From Chromobotia macracanthus (Eukaryota > Chordata > Actinopteri > Cypriniformes > Botiidae), in the NCBI GenBank assembly GCA_036877525.1, contig JAZGTH010000074.1, positions 6,963,501 to 7,027,500 of the forward strand: a DNA stretch of 64,000 nt. Reading direction: 5' to 3'. The notes beneath the pieces were generated by a model, which was given only the letters and a program-made list of their open reading frames with translations, was not told where the DNA came from and did not search any database. Position 1 is the stretch's first letter; each line of letters opens with the position of its first letter. The position numbers and the translations under genes are program-made. This document shows positions 39,701 through 52,904 of this stretch, one piece after another.

Positions 39701-42700
39701 AAGATTTCAACACAACGCATTGCAATGCTGACCCCAAACTTCAGAAAACAAGACTAAATCTTAACCGAAATTATTAGAATAAGCTTATCAGAAAGATTCC
39801 ACCCAACCCCAATGTAAAGTCCTGGGCAGCTAAATAAGACATTATTACCCCCTAAATAGAACGTGGGTCTTGCCTCACATTCTGTTCCATACACAAGTCT
39901 CTGGCATGTTCCCAAAGTTCAAAATCAGATTTTGTTATGCAATGCATATGTAAACTATTGCCTAGCTCATCTGCAGGCAGATTACTGTAATGTAATTAGT
40001 GGGAAAAGATATGGCTGTATAACTCAGTTACCGAACAACAAACATCTTCAAAAAAATCTCTGTACCCAGCCCTCCTTGTTTCTGCGAACCTCTACACATT
40101 CAATAACAACGTGACAGTCTAAAGCTATAGCACAAAATTTTTGCTGGCACTACAGTCTGCTCTCCAGGTAGCATAAAGAATTTCTTTTTTGAATAGTTGT
40201 TGACAGCATCTCTTTATCCATCACTTTCTGCCTTTATAGTGATCGATATAAACTAAATCAGTGTCAGGCCACACACACAGTTTCTCAGACGCAGGGCTAG
40301 AATGGCTGTGATCTAATACACAGCTGAGTCAGCCACAATACTGTGATGAAAAACACATCCAATACAGCAACAAGTGCAACACAACCTCCTCTGATGGTAT
40401 GATGTCATAATATGAACCTGGATATATGTAGCCAGGGTCTTGATTTTATCTCTTAAGAAAATTATTGGATTGTGAAAAGTGGGTGTTCTATAGCAATGGC
40501 AACAGATGACCTTTTTGACCTGGACAGTGAGATGGAAGGTCAAGGTTCACAGTTCATCTCAATGTATCGCAATGGTGGATGACGTTGGCCTAAAAGTTGT
40601 TTAAAAGAAAGGTAGGGCCAGTTGTTACATTTTGAGGAAAGGTTACATAGACATTTTTCTTTTGAATTACATAGCTTCATGTTGACATTTTCATAATTTT
40701 TGAGCAGAGAACCAAAAGGATAAGTGTGTTAATTTTGAAGCGGCACTGCACAAATTGTTTATTGTGTGGGTGTTCAGTGCTGTTCCTGGAGGTCCAGTGT
40801 CCTGCAGAGTTTAGCTCCATCCCTAACATACACACCTGAACCAGCTTATCAAGGTCTTGCTAAGCAGACTTGAAACTTCCAGACAGGTATGTTGAGGCAA
40901 GTTGGAACTAAAATCTGCAGAACAGCGGCCCTCCAGGACTGACTTTGGAAACCCCAGGCATATGACATCAAAGTACTGCGAGAGTGATTCAAAAGCATAG
41001 CAGTCTGTCCTTGAATTGTTTTTGCCGTACTTGTTGATGTCATGTGCCGATCAGTCTATTCAGCGATGCTTCAAGTCCAGCACACTTGATATTATTCTCT
41101 GTATTGTGACAAGATACAACTATTGATAGTATATAGTAACCTAAAATTATATTTAACGATGTTTAAAGATACCAGAAATGTTACCTTTTCAAGCTTTATT
41201 TTATCATTGTTACAGTACAGTATCAAACATGGTTTATTACAAATGAAAACAGTCTTCATATTACAGTAGGACAAAACAATTCTCACACATTTTCTCTATT
41301 TGCTTGTTGTGCAATTTGATGCTAGCATATTTCCTCAGTTTGTACAAGTGTGAGGTTAACAGTCAGATAAGCTTAATGCACTTTTATACTACAGTGACTA
41401 GCCAAACTGCACCTGTTATACGACTTCAATGCATTTAAATAAATGTGGCAATCTGCTCTTTTTAACAAGTGTATGCAACATACACTAACATGCAGTTGCA
41501 CCAATATCATTTCAATACACTTCATATTTCTATATAATAGTTTACATTAAATCTACAGATAATTCAGGAATATTATCTTGATGAAAAAGCAGGTTTCTGT
41601 ACCAAAATGAATCGTATAGCTTATGGAAAACTGGCCTATAGTTGATCAAACAAAAACATCATGTAACATTTAGATATTTAAGGTACCACTGAGCTATCAC
41701 TGGTAAGTAAGTGCTGTGTACTGAATTCTGCACCTCAGGTCCTGTAATCACAAAAATCTAAAGCACACTATACATGCTGAGGTATATTCAGGCTGGATTT
41801 TAGCACAGGGAAATTTTGGACATCAATGACGACAAACAGTTCCACCTTAATCCAACAGTCTTTAGCCTGAACAGCAGCAAAATACTAGCCCTGCCACAGC
41901 AGACAGTATAAAACTTTCAATAGCTTGAGAGCCTTCACATACAGTCGAATTAAAAGTTTTCCCAAGGTAAAATCTTTAGACCCACATCCCAAATAAATAA
42001 ACTAGGTTACCTTCAAGACTGCAAGCATGCTCTTAAAGATTGCCACAAGAAAACATTATTGAACTTAGGCTACAGTGAAAGAGCTGGAATATGTGCACCC
42101 TGCTCCACACTTGGAGATGGAGGGGTTTCGTTTAAGTGGTTTCCTGAGATATGGATGGAAATGTTATGCAAGATTATGGCAAGAATGTCACCATGGAGAA
42201 CATGAAGAACCAATTTTTTACCTTAAGCAAAGATACTGTAATATTGATTGTGGAAAACTGTCACTATTGAAACTGTTATGTCACAAACATTACCTTAAAA
42301 TAATCAGCGTTATTTAAGATTTTTCAAAGCATGAAGTATCTTTATGAAAGCATGAAGTATCTGAGATCTTTGGGTTCCTTTGGCACCAGTTTGGTCAAAG
42401 TCTACATATTAGTTAATTTAAAGATAAGCAATTGTTTTGTTTTTATCGTGTACCAATCTCTGCTGACATGGCTACAGCAATCACAGCCTCATGCAAAATA
42501 CTATAGTATTGCATTCCACATACAGAGCACCCTTTGTAGGGAAAGGTGGACAAAGAGAAAATGGCTTTTCTTTGAAAACAGTACAGGGTACAATGTCGAG
42601 GTATTAAGGATACCTTTATCTTCTAAACACATTTAACACTCCAGTTTCTTCTGGGCAGCCAATCACAATGACCAAATGTCGAGCCAGGCTGAACATTGGT

Positions 42701-42964
42701 GTCTGAAGTCTTGCTACTTAAGTTCTTAAGACCGCAAACGAGAGGTCCCACGCGAGGGCCGCGGCTTTGCAGAGCGTTTCTTTCCCAAGCTACATGGCTT
42801 TTAGCAGCATGACAACAAAGACATTCAACTAATGTGTTTGTGATAATTCCTTCAATGATATCTGCTTCCGGTTTATCAGTTCAGTTTGTGGTGTTCTGTC
42901 ATTTGTATGGATCTCGTAACCTGCCAGCTGAAATGAGACTTTCATTTGTGAGTTTCTCATGTCC
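36743..42964. other. Convergent intergenic region between plekha8 and colq
   Basis: The left part is probably plekha8 3' UTR, with AATAAA signals at 37150-37155 and 38360-38365. The right part should include the colq 3' UTR; an AATAAA on the minus strand occurs at about 41195-41200. Otherwise I see a TA run near 39.2 kb and a MITE near 40.8 kb. Open frames here (up to 139 codons) have no recognisable domains. Confidence 0.6.
40772..40958. mobile_element. Short inverted-repeat transposon (hAT-like MITE)
   Basis: The left end reads TCCTGGAGGTCCAGTGTCCT then GCAGAGTTTAGCTCCA. The right end, reverse-complemented, reads TCCTGGAGGGCCGCTGTTCT then GCAGATTTTAGTTCCA, so the termini are imperfect inverted repeats of about 36 bases. 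The middle contains CACACCTGAACCAGCTTATC. This resembles a very common repeat of zebrafish and carp genomes, which supports a cypriniform origin. The family name is not certain. Confidence 0.7.
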
Positions 42965-45900
42965 TCATGTAAAATACTTGCAGTTTGTTGAGTCAATGAA
43001 GCAGTCGGCAGTGCACCTAAGACGTCCATAAGATCTGGGGACAGCAAACGGGGCAGTATTACTTTATCTACTGTAAGCCTTACCCTAACACTTAAAGTAA
43101 ATACAACAAACACCATTACAATATTTTCCTAAACACTTGGCACCTGTTTGTCATTAAAATTATTCTGGTCCATGAAGTCATTACATGCAATGGCAAAAGA
43201 GGGAATTTGAAGTCATTTGGTCATCTAAACAATTTAATCTTACTATATTAATGTTGCTATAACAATTTAATCTTGTTATATTAATGTTGCTATAACAATT
43301 TAACCTTGCTATATTAGTCTTGCTATAACAATTTAACCTTGCTATATTAATATTTGCTATAACAATTTAATCTTGCTATATTAATATTTACTATAACAAT
43401 TTAATCTTGCTATATTAATGTTGCTATAACAATTTAATATTGATATAATGTTTCTATAACAATTTAATCTTTCTGTATTAATCTTGCTATAACAATTTAA
43501 TATTTCTATATTACAAGTATTTGCACATGGTGACAATTTTGGCCCTTATAACTAGTAACTCTTTACAACATATAACTTTTATGTCTATGCCCAAGTGTGG
43601 GTAAATGGCCCCTCCAGCTACCTTCATATTTACATGATTTCTAACCAATGTGCAATAAAAGGACTGAAGCGTCTCACCCAGGCAAAAAGGATCTGCACGT
43701 TTGAAAGCCAAAATCCTTCCCATCACATTCCTCTGCGTCTTCATAGCGATATCCATCCCCACAATATGCATGTTTGCACTCTGACAATGAGAGGAAGATA
43801 AAGGGTGATGCAAAGGTTGTGGGTTTGCTTTCCAGGGAACACATGTACTGACAAAATGTATAACTTGAATGTACTGTAAGTCACTTTAGATAAAAGTGTC
43901 TGCCAAATGCATAAATGTAAATGGTAATATACAGGGTATGATTATTTTACCTTTCTGTTTGAGAAGAAAACTCTCATTACATGTAATTAACTACCACATT
44001 ACACATGCTCAGCATTGTTATTTTATCCTTATACTCACTGACACAACCATCTGTGACCACCTTATTTCCATCATCACACTCCTCTCCGTTCTCCACCTGC
44101 ACGATACTGTCTCCACAGAAACCCTCCTGGTCTGGGTCCCGCTCCATTGACTGAAAGGGTGTTAACTGCAATAAAAGACTCTTTTATAGACCTTCAACAA
44201 CCAATCACAGTATGCATATCAGCATTATAATTTTCACCCAAAATTTAAATTCTGTCAATATTTCTTTACCCTTGTGAACAAAAAAGAGACATACTGTACA
44301 AATACAATTCTGCAAAAAATGAAAAACAAAAATCACCTAAACAAGCAGAAACCACAAAAGCAGTCTCTATATCTTGCATACAATTGATTTATTGTACTTG
44401 TAATGTTTTAGTTGTTATAAAAATTGCAGATTTTGTAGCTTACTAGTCATTGTTCTTATGAACTGTCTATTGGAAAACATTATATAAAAGAGCTGTTTTT
44501 ATTTATGTTGTACAGAAAAAATAGCATAGATATTTGGAACAACACAAGGAGGAGTAAATTTTTTATTATTATTACCTGAATGGGAATCCAGCCATTAACA
44601 TCTTTGAAGTAAAGTGAGCGCTGATCTTTCCGGAAGGCGAGAGCGTTATCAGTCTGGAGACGATTCAGCTCCTGTTCATTATTCACCACAAATATCTGCA
44701 GCAAAGACATTAAATATTAACCACCATGTCCTATTGAAGCACAGTTCTAAAATGTCCTTATGTTGAATTTCATCCAAAAATCAACCAGTCCATTGAGACA
44801 CAGGGATATCTGGCAATACTCAGGCTTAGTTTCTAAACCACACTGGCATTACTGGCTTACCACAGGCACTCTGGGGTAGCTTCCCCAGGACAAGTGCTGG
44901 TCAAAGGAGGGGTTGTTAACACTTGAGTGGGCATTGCAGCTGCAGCGACCTGGGCTACCAGGTTGCCCCTTCTCCCCTTTCTGTCCTGCCATGTACAGTC
45001 CTGGAAGAGAGGTAAACAACATTTAGCTAAAGGCATACAAAACCCCCCATGTGATGCAATGGAGTGATTTTAAGAGCTACTAAATCTGGCCCTCATCTAT
45101 CACAAAGAGAAAGCAATTGTGTTGATATTCACGGAGACCAAAACAAGGGAGCAGCTGTCTGTGAATAATGTGCTGACATAATGTTTGTAATTCTGTGAGA
45201 AGCTTGGCCACTCCAGCCGTGTGTTAAGAACATGATGTCATGGCTTCACCCTCCTGTGGGACATCTGGGATCGAGTTGCTTCTGGTGCTAAATAGACCAG
45301 CAGTGGGATTTCCTGCACTGATTTAAGATCCATGTGCTTTCTACACATGGTAATCGCTAATGCTGCAATACCATCTGAAGAAACCCAGAGGACCAGTGTC
45401 CATATGAGATCTAAATGTCAAAGTGATCTGAACACTAACAAATCCAACTTCTTTTAATAAGATGTGGACAAAACAGATTAAAAAATAAATAAAATATAAA
45501 CAGAAAAATGTTCCAAATTAATTTGTCATGTCAATTTTTGATGTCATTTCAATAAGAAGCTAATAAGAAGCAGCCCAGAGGATTGTTGTGACCTGAATGC
45601 AGTATGTATAAGGCACTGGAATTTACTATCTACATAGTAATACAATACCTGTGGTAGGCAGTCCCGGAGGACCAGGGTGACCAGGGGACCCCTGGGGGCC
45701 TGCAGGTCCTGTGGGCCCAATTGCACCATTGTCACCTTTTGCACCCTGCATCAGAAATCAATCATACTGGCCATTTAAAGACTTTATTTTTATCATATTG
45801 TATCATGCACACACGTGTATCATACGTAGTATGTTTTCTGGGATGGATCACCTGCTTTCCTCTTTTTCCTGGGCGGCCTGTGGGTCCCCGATTCCCTGAG

Positions 45901-48900
45901 CTTCCAGGTTCTCCTTTTGGGCCCATTTCACCCTAAGACATGGATGTAATATATCTATTCTAACTATTCTAATATATCTATATCTATTCTATGTGACAAT
46001 AGATATGACAATAATAGAGTTGCATGTAAAACTACATATGCTTTCCTGTAATATAAAAAAATTAAAACCTTCTGGCCAAGCATTCCAGGAACACCCATTG
46101 ATCCCTGAAACAGAAATTAGCACAATCTTTGTAAACGCATTTGAAAAATGTCTTATATCACATATTACAATTGGTGATGCAGGACAGACTGAAACAAACT
46201 AAATGGCAATTTACCTTATCACCTTTTAAGCCAGTTTCCCCTCTAAAACCTTGTGAGCCCTGTCAGGACAGAGGAGAGATCTTCAGAACATCATCTTTAT
46301 TCACAACAGCACTTCAGTTAAAAGACCAGTTCACCCACCTCATAACCCAACATGACATTATAGAATTAATAGATACTGCAGTTCTATAAATGTGAATGGG
46401 GAAAACTGCAACTCTCAGAGAAGCTGGCTACAGAATGTTGTGAGGGACTTTGTGCATGTGCAGTATCTAAAGCCATTTGGAAAACTTGTTTTTATTGCGC
46501 AATTTAAGCTTAAAAACAATACAGTTCATCAGGGTTTAGTAGTTGGTCTGAAATAAGGTGCTTTATTGAGACCTTGGTCAGAGATTTTAGAGATATCACT
46601 TTTGCCTCATATTATTTTTGGGTGAACTGTTCCTTAAAATTGTTTAGTTAAACAATAATATGTAAAAATGCACTCACTTTTTCACCCTTATATCCAGGTA
46701 ATCCCTGTATCAAAGACATTAACAATCAGTTACATTCAGCAAGCATTATAGTCATAATTCAGGAAGTGTAGATGGTCCAGACCTTGGGTCCAATTGGTCC
46801 TCTTGCCCCTGGCATGCCCATCAGCCCAGGGTTGCCTTTGTCTCCCTGAGAAACACACAGATGTCATCCCTCACCAGATGTCATCCCTCACCAGATGTCA
46901 TCCCTCACCATCAGGATGTATTCTGATATTGATATTATGTGGAGGTCCGTTACAAGTGACTTTGGATAAAAATATTATTTTTCCCTGTTTGTTTCATTTT
47001 ATGCAACCCCAGACACATTTGTTTACAAGATTACAGTGTGTTTCAAGTATGAAACAAGGTTCATGAAGAAAAATAATTTCAGTCAAACTAAATAACATTA
47101 ACAGATGGTCAATTTGACAAATATGAATCTATTTCAGGTAAAAATCAGCTGTAATCAAAGAAGGATTCTGTTCTGTGGACAAAGGAATTCTCTTTACATT
47201 AGGATGGCATTACTCACTTTGGGCCCAGTTGGTCCCTGCCACCCACTTGGTCCTTGTCTCCCTGGGAGACCAGGAGGGCCAGTGCGTCCCTGTAGGAAAT
47301 GCAAACTATCAGCATATGAATGATACTGTAAACATATTTCACACCTGTTTTTGTGAGGCCCCTAAAAAACCTTGAAGCAGCCAGATCAGAATACAACTCT
47401 CTTCCTGTCAATCATTTTGCATATTTGGGTATGATGAAATCTGATTGGCTGTTTGGATACCTTGTGGTTTAAGGAATTTTTTTGGGGGGGGGGCGGGGTT
47501 GGGGTTAATTCAGTGGTGTAAATCTGCCACAAGTTAGCAAAACTGTAATATTGCTTACACCATATTATTTTAATATAAATTTATATTATTAATATAAATA
47601 TAAGGAACAGATTCAGATTATGTTAGATCAGCAATGCAACAGAGGCTTACATGTGACCAGATGTAAAGAACAAGGATGTTCCTAAGAAATGAAATGTTTA
47701 TGATTCTACTCAGTGAGAATCAGCTAGGACCACTGCTCCTTTTCCAATGTTAACAGGATCTTAACTAGATAAGGTCTAAAGATGATTGGGCCAAAAGGGG
47801 AAGGTGCTCTGAGGGACAAAGCAGCCATCAGGAGAGAGGGAAAGAGAAATAGAGAGAGAGAAAACTAAACTAAGCATCATCAGTCTTCTGGCTTTAATTA
47901 AATAATGTGCTAGGGTGAGGACTGTGGGAAAGTGAATGATTTATTGGGCTGCTCCAGCACTAAGCTAAATTACTGTGCAATGCTGCAAAGCTTCTTACAC
48001 CCACACCACTCCAATCAGAGTGTTTTCTCTAGTAAAACAATGCATCAGTGCACCCAGAATCCTGCCCATTGCTTAATGGCTTCTCAATTTACCCTCCACC
48101 CTGCTTAAGGTATTACTGACCCTGGTCCCAGATGACTTTCTGGAAACTACAAGCCCATCAATGTTATTGTGGGAAGGGAGCCATGGGGATGTTCCATTAC
48201 GGACTAAATCTAATGAGGGTGACCACAAGTGTCCCCTGCTGCTCGTAAAATACTGAATATCATGTGGACTATATGACCTACATATCTGCTTCAAGGTTGC
48301 ACTCGCATTGAATTTCCTCAAAGTCATGTTATGTGTGTGTTGCAGGTGTGCAAAAACAACCAGGGGCTGTGTGTGCACGCACTAGCGTTAAACCATTTAT
48401 TGAAAAGTGGAGGAAAATGAGTGTCTCACCTTTTGTCCAGGTCTTCCAATTTCACCCTGCCAAACCACACATAATACTGAGTTTTACACAGCACAGTTAT
48501 GCACATCACACAACTTCAGGTTACACTCATTGCTACTATAATAAAATTAATGTTCTGAGTTAGATTTCTATCAGCATTAAAGTGTCTTTGTGCTATATAT
48601 GTATATGTTTGTAAAAATGTGTGTATGTGTGTGCAATAGCTATGTCTCGCACCTTATCTCCCTTTGGTCCCTGTGGTCCTGGGAGTCCAGGAGGACCCTG
48701 ATTATGACACAAATAATATTGTATAATGCAGCTCAAAAACTTGCAATTTCTGTTCATATTACCCCTTTCAGGCAACAGTAACAAAAGTCTAAAAACTCTA
48801 TTTTGACTAAGTGTATCAAGCCAACAACTGACAATCACTACAGAGTTTAAACTGTATTGGAGGGCTATATATTCTGAATGGACTTAACATGCAGGGCTGA

Positions 48901-51418
48901 GGTAAACTCTCTCGTTATTTTGGCTGTCTGTGTGTCTTTCTCTGGGTTGATTCTAAGAATGGTACGATGAAACAGAGGCTGGCAGTGGAAAAAGGTCTAT
49001 TTCCATCTGATCTAAATGTGGAGTGTTAATGGCTTGCTGTGTTGTGGGGGGCCGAGCTGGTCGCATCCGTGTTACTACAGAAAGATCGTCTGGGGAACTC
49101 ACACAGCGCTTTCATGCTGAGAGCTCTATGAAGGCTAATTACAGAGCTGGAAGTGACCACTATGACAACCCAACACTCAACTTCCCTTAAGGACCTTCAA
49201 ACACAATCCTCAACAAATCTGTGGTTCTTTAAATACATTTGGGGTTTGTCAGTTTCTTTACTTTTAAATGGAGCTTATAATTTGTGGTTATCTAGCTTAT
49301 ATATCAGTAGCAGCAGTCACAAAGTTTATGTAGAGTTCAAATATCATGTCTGCCATTCAAATATTTTAAAAATCATTCTAACCCTCAAAAAAACTTTTAA
49401 ATTAAATATAAGAAATATTCAAGATTCTGCACTAGTTTCTTACACTTCTTACATAAGTTTCTAATCAGTGACAACATTTGTGACATTGACCATGTTAGCT
49501 CCTTGTGTTGTGACGTCAGTTGTTCGGGCCCCATTATATGAAGCACATACCTGAGGGCCAGGAGGTCCTGCAGGTCCTGGGGGCCCTGGGCAACACATGT
49601 TTGTTGTTGGGTTGTGCTTTTCCTCTGAGCTCCCTTCATTGGGTGTAATGCCATTTTCAGTCTAAGACATAAAACTACATTTGATGACAATATATAGCAC
49701 AATGATTTGAAAAATGTTACAGGTAAACAGGTCACACTTTGTACAGTTGCAGTGATAACAAACATGATAAACCCCCCGCTGAGTGATTCTGTGGTCATAG
49801 AAACACACCTAATATACCTTATCCAGACCCAGAACCTCACTTATCGACCTGTTAGTCAGTTACCTGGAGCTTACACATTAGAACAAATTACAGGTCCTGG
49901 ATAAAAGGTCATTGGGACTCACCACAGACCTTCGCCAAAGCAAAGGTGGAAGAGGGAGGAGGGGGGGTGGAGGAGTCAGTAAACAGCAGGGGTTGAATTT
50001 CTTTCTGGTTTCCAGAAACTGGAAATCTGTAGATGAGGGAAGACGGGGGTCATAAGGAACATGTCCACAAACATGTGACACAAACAGAGTTTCACTCCAT
50101 TGTTTTGGAAGAAGACATGACCGGAACACATGACAGCTATGACATTTATCACATATAGGATATAACTGTAATGACAAAGTACCCCATTACGGAAAACTAA
50201 TAGATATTTAAAGATTAAGTTGAGCCAGTACTTTAAAGTCTATAATCTCATTCTGTTTAAATGTGTATTGCTGTGAAACAGAGCTGTTCAGTATTAACAA
50301 TTACCCATTTTCTCAGGAGCCTGATCATACTATGATGCAGATTAAGATCTCTAAATATGAGATTTAGGTTTTAATGTACAGAGGTTAGAGGTCTGAGCCA
50401 CCTGCAAAAATATTTGATTCAAATTTTGGGGAAATAAATATGAAATCTATTGGCTACATGCTGCTGACTTAGTTACAAACTAAACAAAAGCTAATGGCAT
50501 CTGCAAACAGATGTCTCAGAATTAACTGCACTGAGCTATTGGGCTGATAATGTTTAACCAACTGTTGTCCAGTTGATTTTTAATGGATGTATACAGTCAA
50601 TTTCTCAAGTTCATATGTGCTGGGGTAATCATTACACTACATTACAATTGTATGTACATTACATATATTTTTACATTACATTTTCATTTTACAGTTTTTA
50701 TTTTAACGCAAAGGCCAGCAAACAATAAATATTTAAAAAATTAAATTAATTAAAAAGGATCACGCCCAAATAAACTCACTGCAGTGTTGGCTGAGAAATT
50801 GGAATCAGCCATGTTACTATTAGAGATAGTAGAGATAATTCACTGATACCTGGGAAAATTGGGGAACATTTTTGTGCAGAGTATATAGTTATTTATTTAA
50901 AGAGCCCATACTGCAGTACCAAACAGAAACAGCTTGTAGACTTTTTTGATTATATTAAGAAATGACAGACAAGCAAATCTAGTAATACTTATTCTTATAA
51001 ATTATCTGTGCAGAATATTCATCAGAATATCACAACATAACCTGTTAATGAATTTATACCTAGTTGTTAAATATTGATTAAATCAACAAGAGTATATGAT
51101 CAATGAACCACAAAGGAAAACCATTGAGGTTATCAATATTCATTCATTTTCACACACATCTTGCAATTATATTAATTTAATGTTACAAGAAGTGGCTCTG
51201 AAGGTCCAATGGCAGGTCTAAATTTCATCTCACGTTTAAACATAAATGTCCCTCTGCTTATGTAAGAGAAATCCCCAAATCAGACAAATCTCATCACCTG
51301 CAAAGGACACAGAGCCGATGGGCTTACCTGTTGGAGGAGGGAAAACAACATCACCATAGGAAAGTGAAGACACATAGCAAAGGAGTGGAAAATTTAATCC
51401 AAGTGTGAGTAAAATCAT
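42965..51418 (-). CDS. colq: COLQ, collagen-like tail subunit of asymmetric acetylcholinesterase
   Basis: Anchors acetylcholinesterase in the synaptic basal lamina. Seventeen minus-strand exons: 51328-51418, 49923-50026, 49551-49661, 48653-48697, 48430-48456, 47218-47289, 46783-46845, 46678-46704, 46215-46259, 46069-46104, 45852-45932, 45649-45745, 44861-45000, 44576-44695, 44039-44165, 43678-43780, 42965-43034. They total 1359 bases, giving 452 residues (human about 455). In order: signal peptide MILLTLGLNFPLLCYVSS; a proline-rich attachment domain, CCLLTPPPPLLPLPPLLW, that binds the enzyme tetramer; a triple helix of Gly-X-Y repeats from small exons that are multiples of nine bases; the C-terminal heparin-binding site RPGKRGKQ; the trimerisation region IFVVNNEQELNRLQ; and a Cys-rich C-terminus ending TNCKYFT. 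The N-terminal heparin site reads GRPGQKGRTG, less basic than human. The 46069 exon has a weak donor (GTTTTA). Confidence 0.97.
43227..43516. repeat. 32-33 bp tandem array, nine imperfect units, in colq last intron
   Basis: The unit is close to ATAACAATTTAATCTTGCTA followed by TATTAATGTTGCT. Nine head-to-tail copies differ by point changes and one- or two-base indels. There are no spacers, so it is a minisatellite and not a CRISPR array. Confidence 0.95.
43800..43925 (+). mobile_element. tRNA-derived SINE
   Basis: GCAAAGGTTGTGGGTTTGCT resembles a tRNA B-box region. It is followed by CCAGGGAACACATGTACTGA, then a tail with AAGTCACTTTAGATAAAAGT and CTGCCAAATGCATAAATGTA. This order matches an abundant SINE type in cyprinid genomes. 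It lies in the last colq intron. Confidence 0.7.
46859..46910. repeat. 17-bp tandem repeat, three copies
   Basis: AGATGTCATCCCTCACC repeated three times, adjoining a colq collagen exon. Confidence 0.9.
47484..47503 (+). other. G-run cluster with G-quadruplex potential
   Basis: A run of ten G, then C, GGGG, TT and GGGG on the plus strand (template side of colq transcription reads C-rich). It offers four G-runs with short loops. It lies in a colq intron. Confidence 0.5.
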
Positions 51419-52904
51419 GCTGCAAGCTACAGTCTTTCTCCAACAGCGCAGAGGAGTGATCTGCAGCAGCCACCCACTACTTCTCCCTCTCTCACTAGCT
51501 CCACGCCTTTAGGAAATGTGACTGCCAGCCAATATCTGTTACACTTATCCCATGTATTGGACCTGAGCTAAATATACAGAAGGCAGCCAGTCAGCTGCCC
51601 CCTGTAGCCAATATTAGCCTGTTACTACTGCCAATACTGCTTTTGTTTTCCCCACCTCAAATAGACAGAGGAAACACAACATTACAGACAGAAATGACAT
51701 TGAAATGAAAAGGTTGTCATTGAAAAGGTTTTACGCCATTGGCAGACGTTTAACCATAAAGATCATAGTAAAACAAAGTTATACAAGTCAAGACTGCTAT
51801 GGGTAAAACTATGCTTTGGTTATAATATACACACATAAAATGACAGAATTAGCCTGTATGCGATGTAGTGGAATATCACAGATGTTTTCCAGAGCTTCTC
51901 ATCCCCCATTCTTTCTTCCTCTATCTCTCTTTCTCTGTCTCTCTCCGTGTGTATCCTTTTTTCAGAACATATTGACCAATGCTGCTCACAATTTATTGGT
52001 GCCTTTACTTTCAGTCAGAATTAATGACAGGGCAATTATGAAAAGGACAATAAGCCCAGTGCTTCACAAAAGGAAGATACACAATGCGAATAAACAAGAC
52101 CAGACAAACACGCACCATTATCCAAGTACATTAACTTTTTTGATTACAAAAATATTTACATTATTATTATTGTTTATACAATACAATGTACAGCCAGCAA
52201 CATAATTTGTACTATTTGTGTTTGCTTAATGTGCAATTAAAAATATTTCACCTTCAGCTGTAAAAATAGCTTCATTACAGTTCCAAGTTCCAAGTTTATA
52301 TGATTGCACCCTGTTATCTGCCAAAACAAAACATTTCTTTTTATGATAGAGCACCACTGTAATGATATTTTACAGGAGAGCAGAAGAGGAGGCCAGCAAG
52401 ACTCCATTTAACCAGAGGCAGGGATGAGCTTAAACAGAACCCCCCTCTAAGGTAAAAAAAACCCTTGTCCTAACAGTAATGGGTAAAAAAAAAGTATAAA
52501 TCAAAATAATCAAGCTCTGAACTGAACTGAATTTACTTTTTAGATTGTTAGTCACTCAAAAACTAAAATTCTGTTCTTATTTACTCACCCTAATGTTGTT
52601 ACAAACCATTTTTTCTTTTGTTATTGTATAGAAAGAGAATCATGAAAATTCTTTAAAAAGAATCTAATTCTGTGTTTCAAGTTGAAAAATAAAACCATAT
52701 GAGAAGTAAATATTAGTAGAATTTTCTATACTATGTTTTCATGGGCAGGTACGTGGAAACCTGCACTGATGTGCCTCTATACACGTGGCACCCGCCAGGC
52801 TGTTTTGAATGAATTCAGTTTTACTTTCAAAGAATCTGTTAATGATATTTGTATTGATTTAAATGGAATCAGTTTGTAAATTTGTCTGTGTGTGTGAGCA
52901 GTAC
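51419..52904. other. colq upstream region
   Basis: Contains the probable colq promoter and 5' UTR immediately right of 51418, with a CAGCTG E-box near 51594. The rest shows no recognisable gene. Confidence 0.5.

Noticed and set aside
43227..43516. Regular repeat that might suggest a CRISPR array
   Set aside because: Units are contiguous with no unique spacers, and the DNA is vertebrate.
46950..46980. Short ACAAGTGACTTTGGATAAAA match to a SINE/LINE tail
   Set aside because: Too short and isolated to call as an element.
49397..49840. 147-codon minus-strand frame over a colq exon
   Set aside because: Wrong frame; the correct frame gives the ENGITPNEGSSEEK and CCPGPPGPAGPPGPQ segment of colq with proper splice sites.
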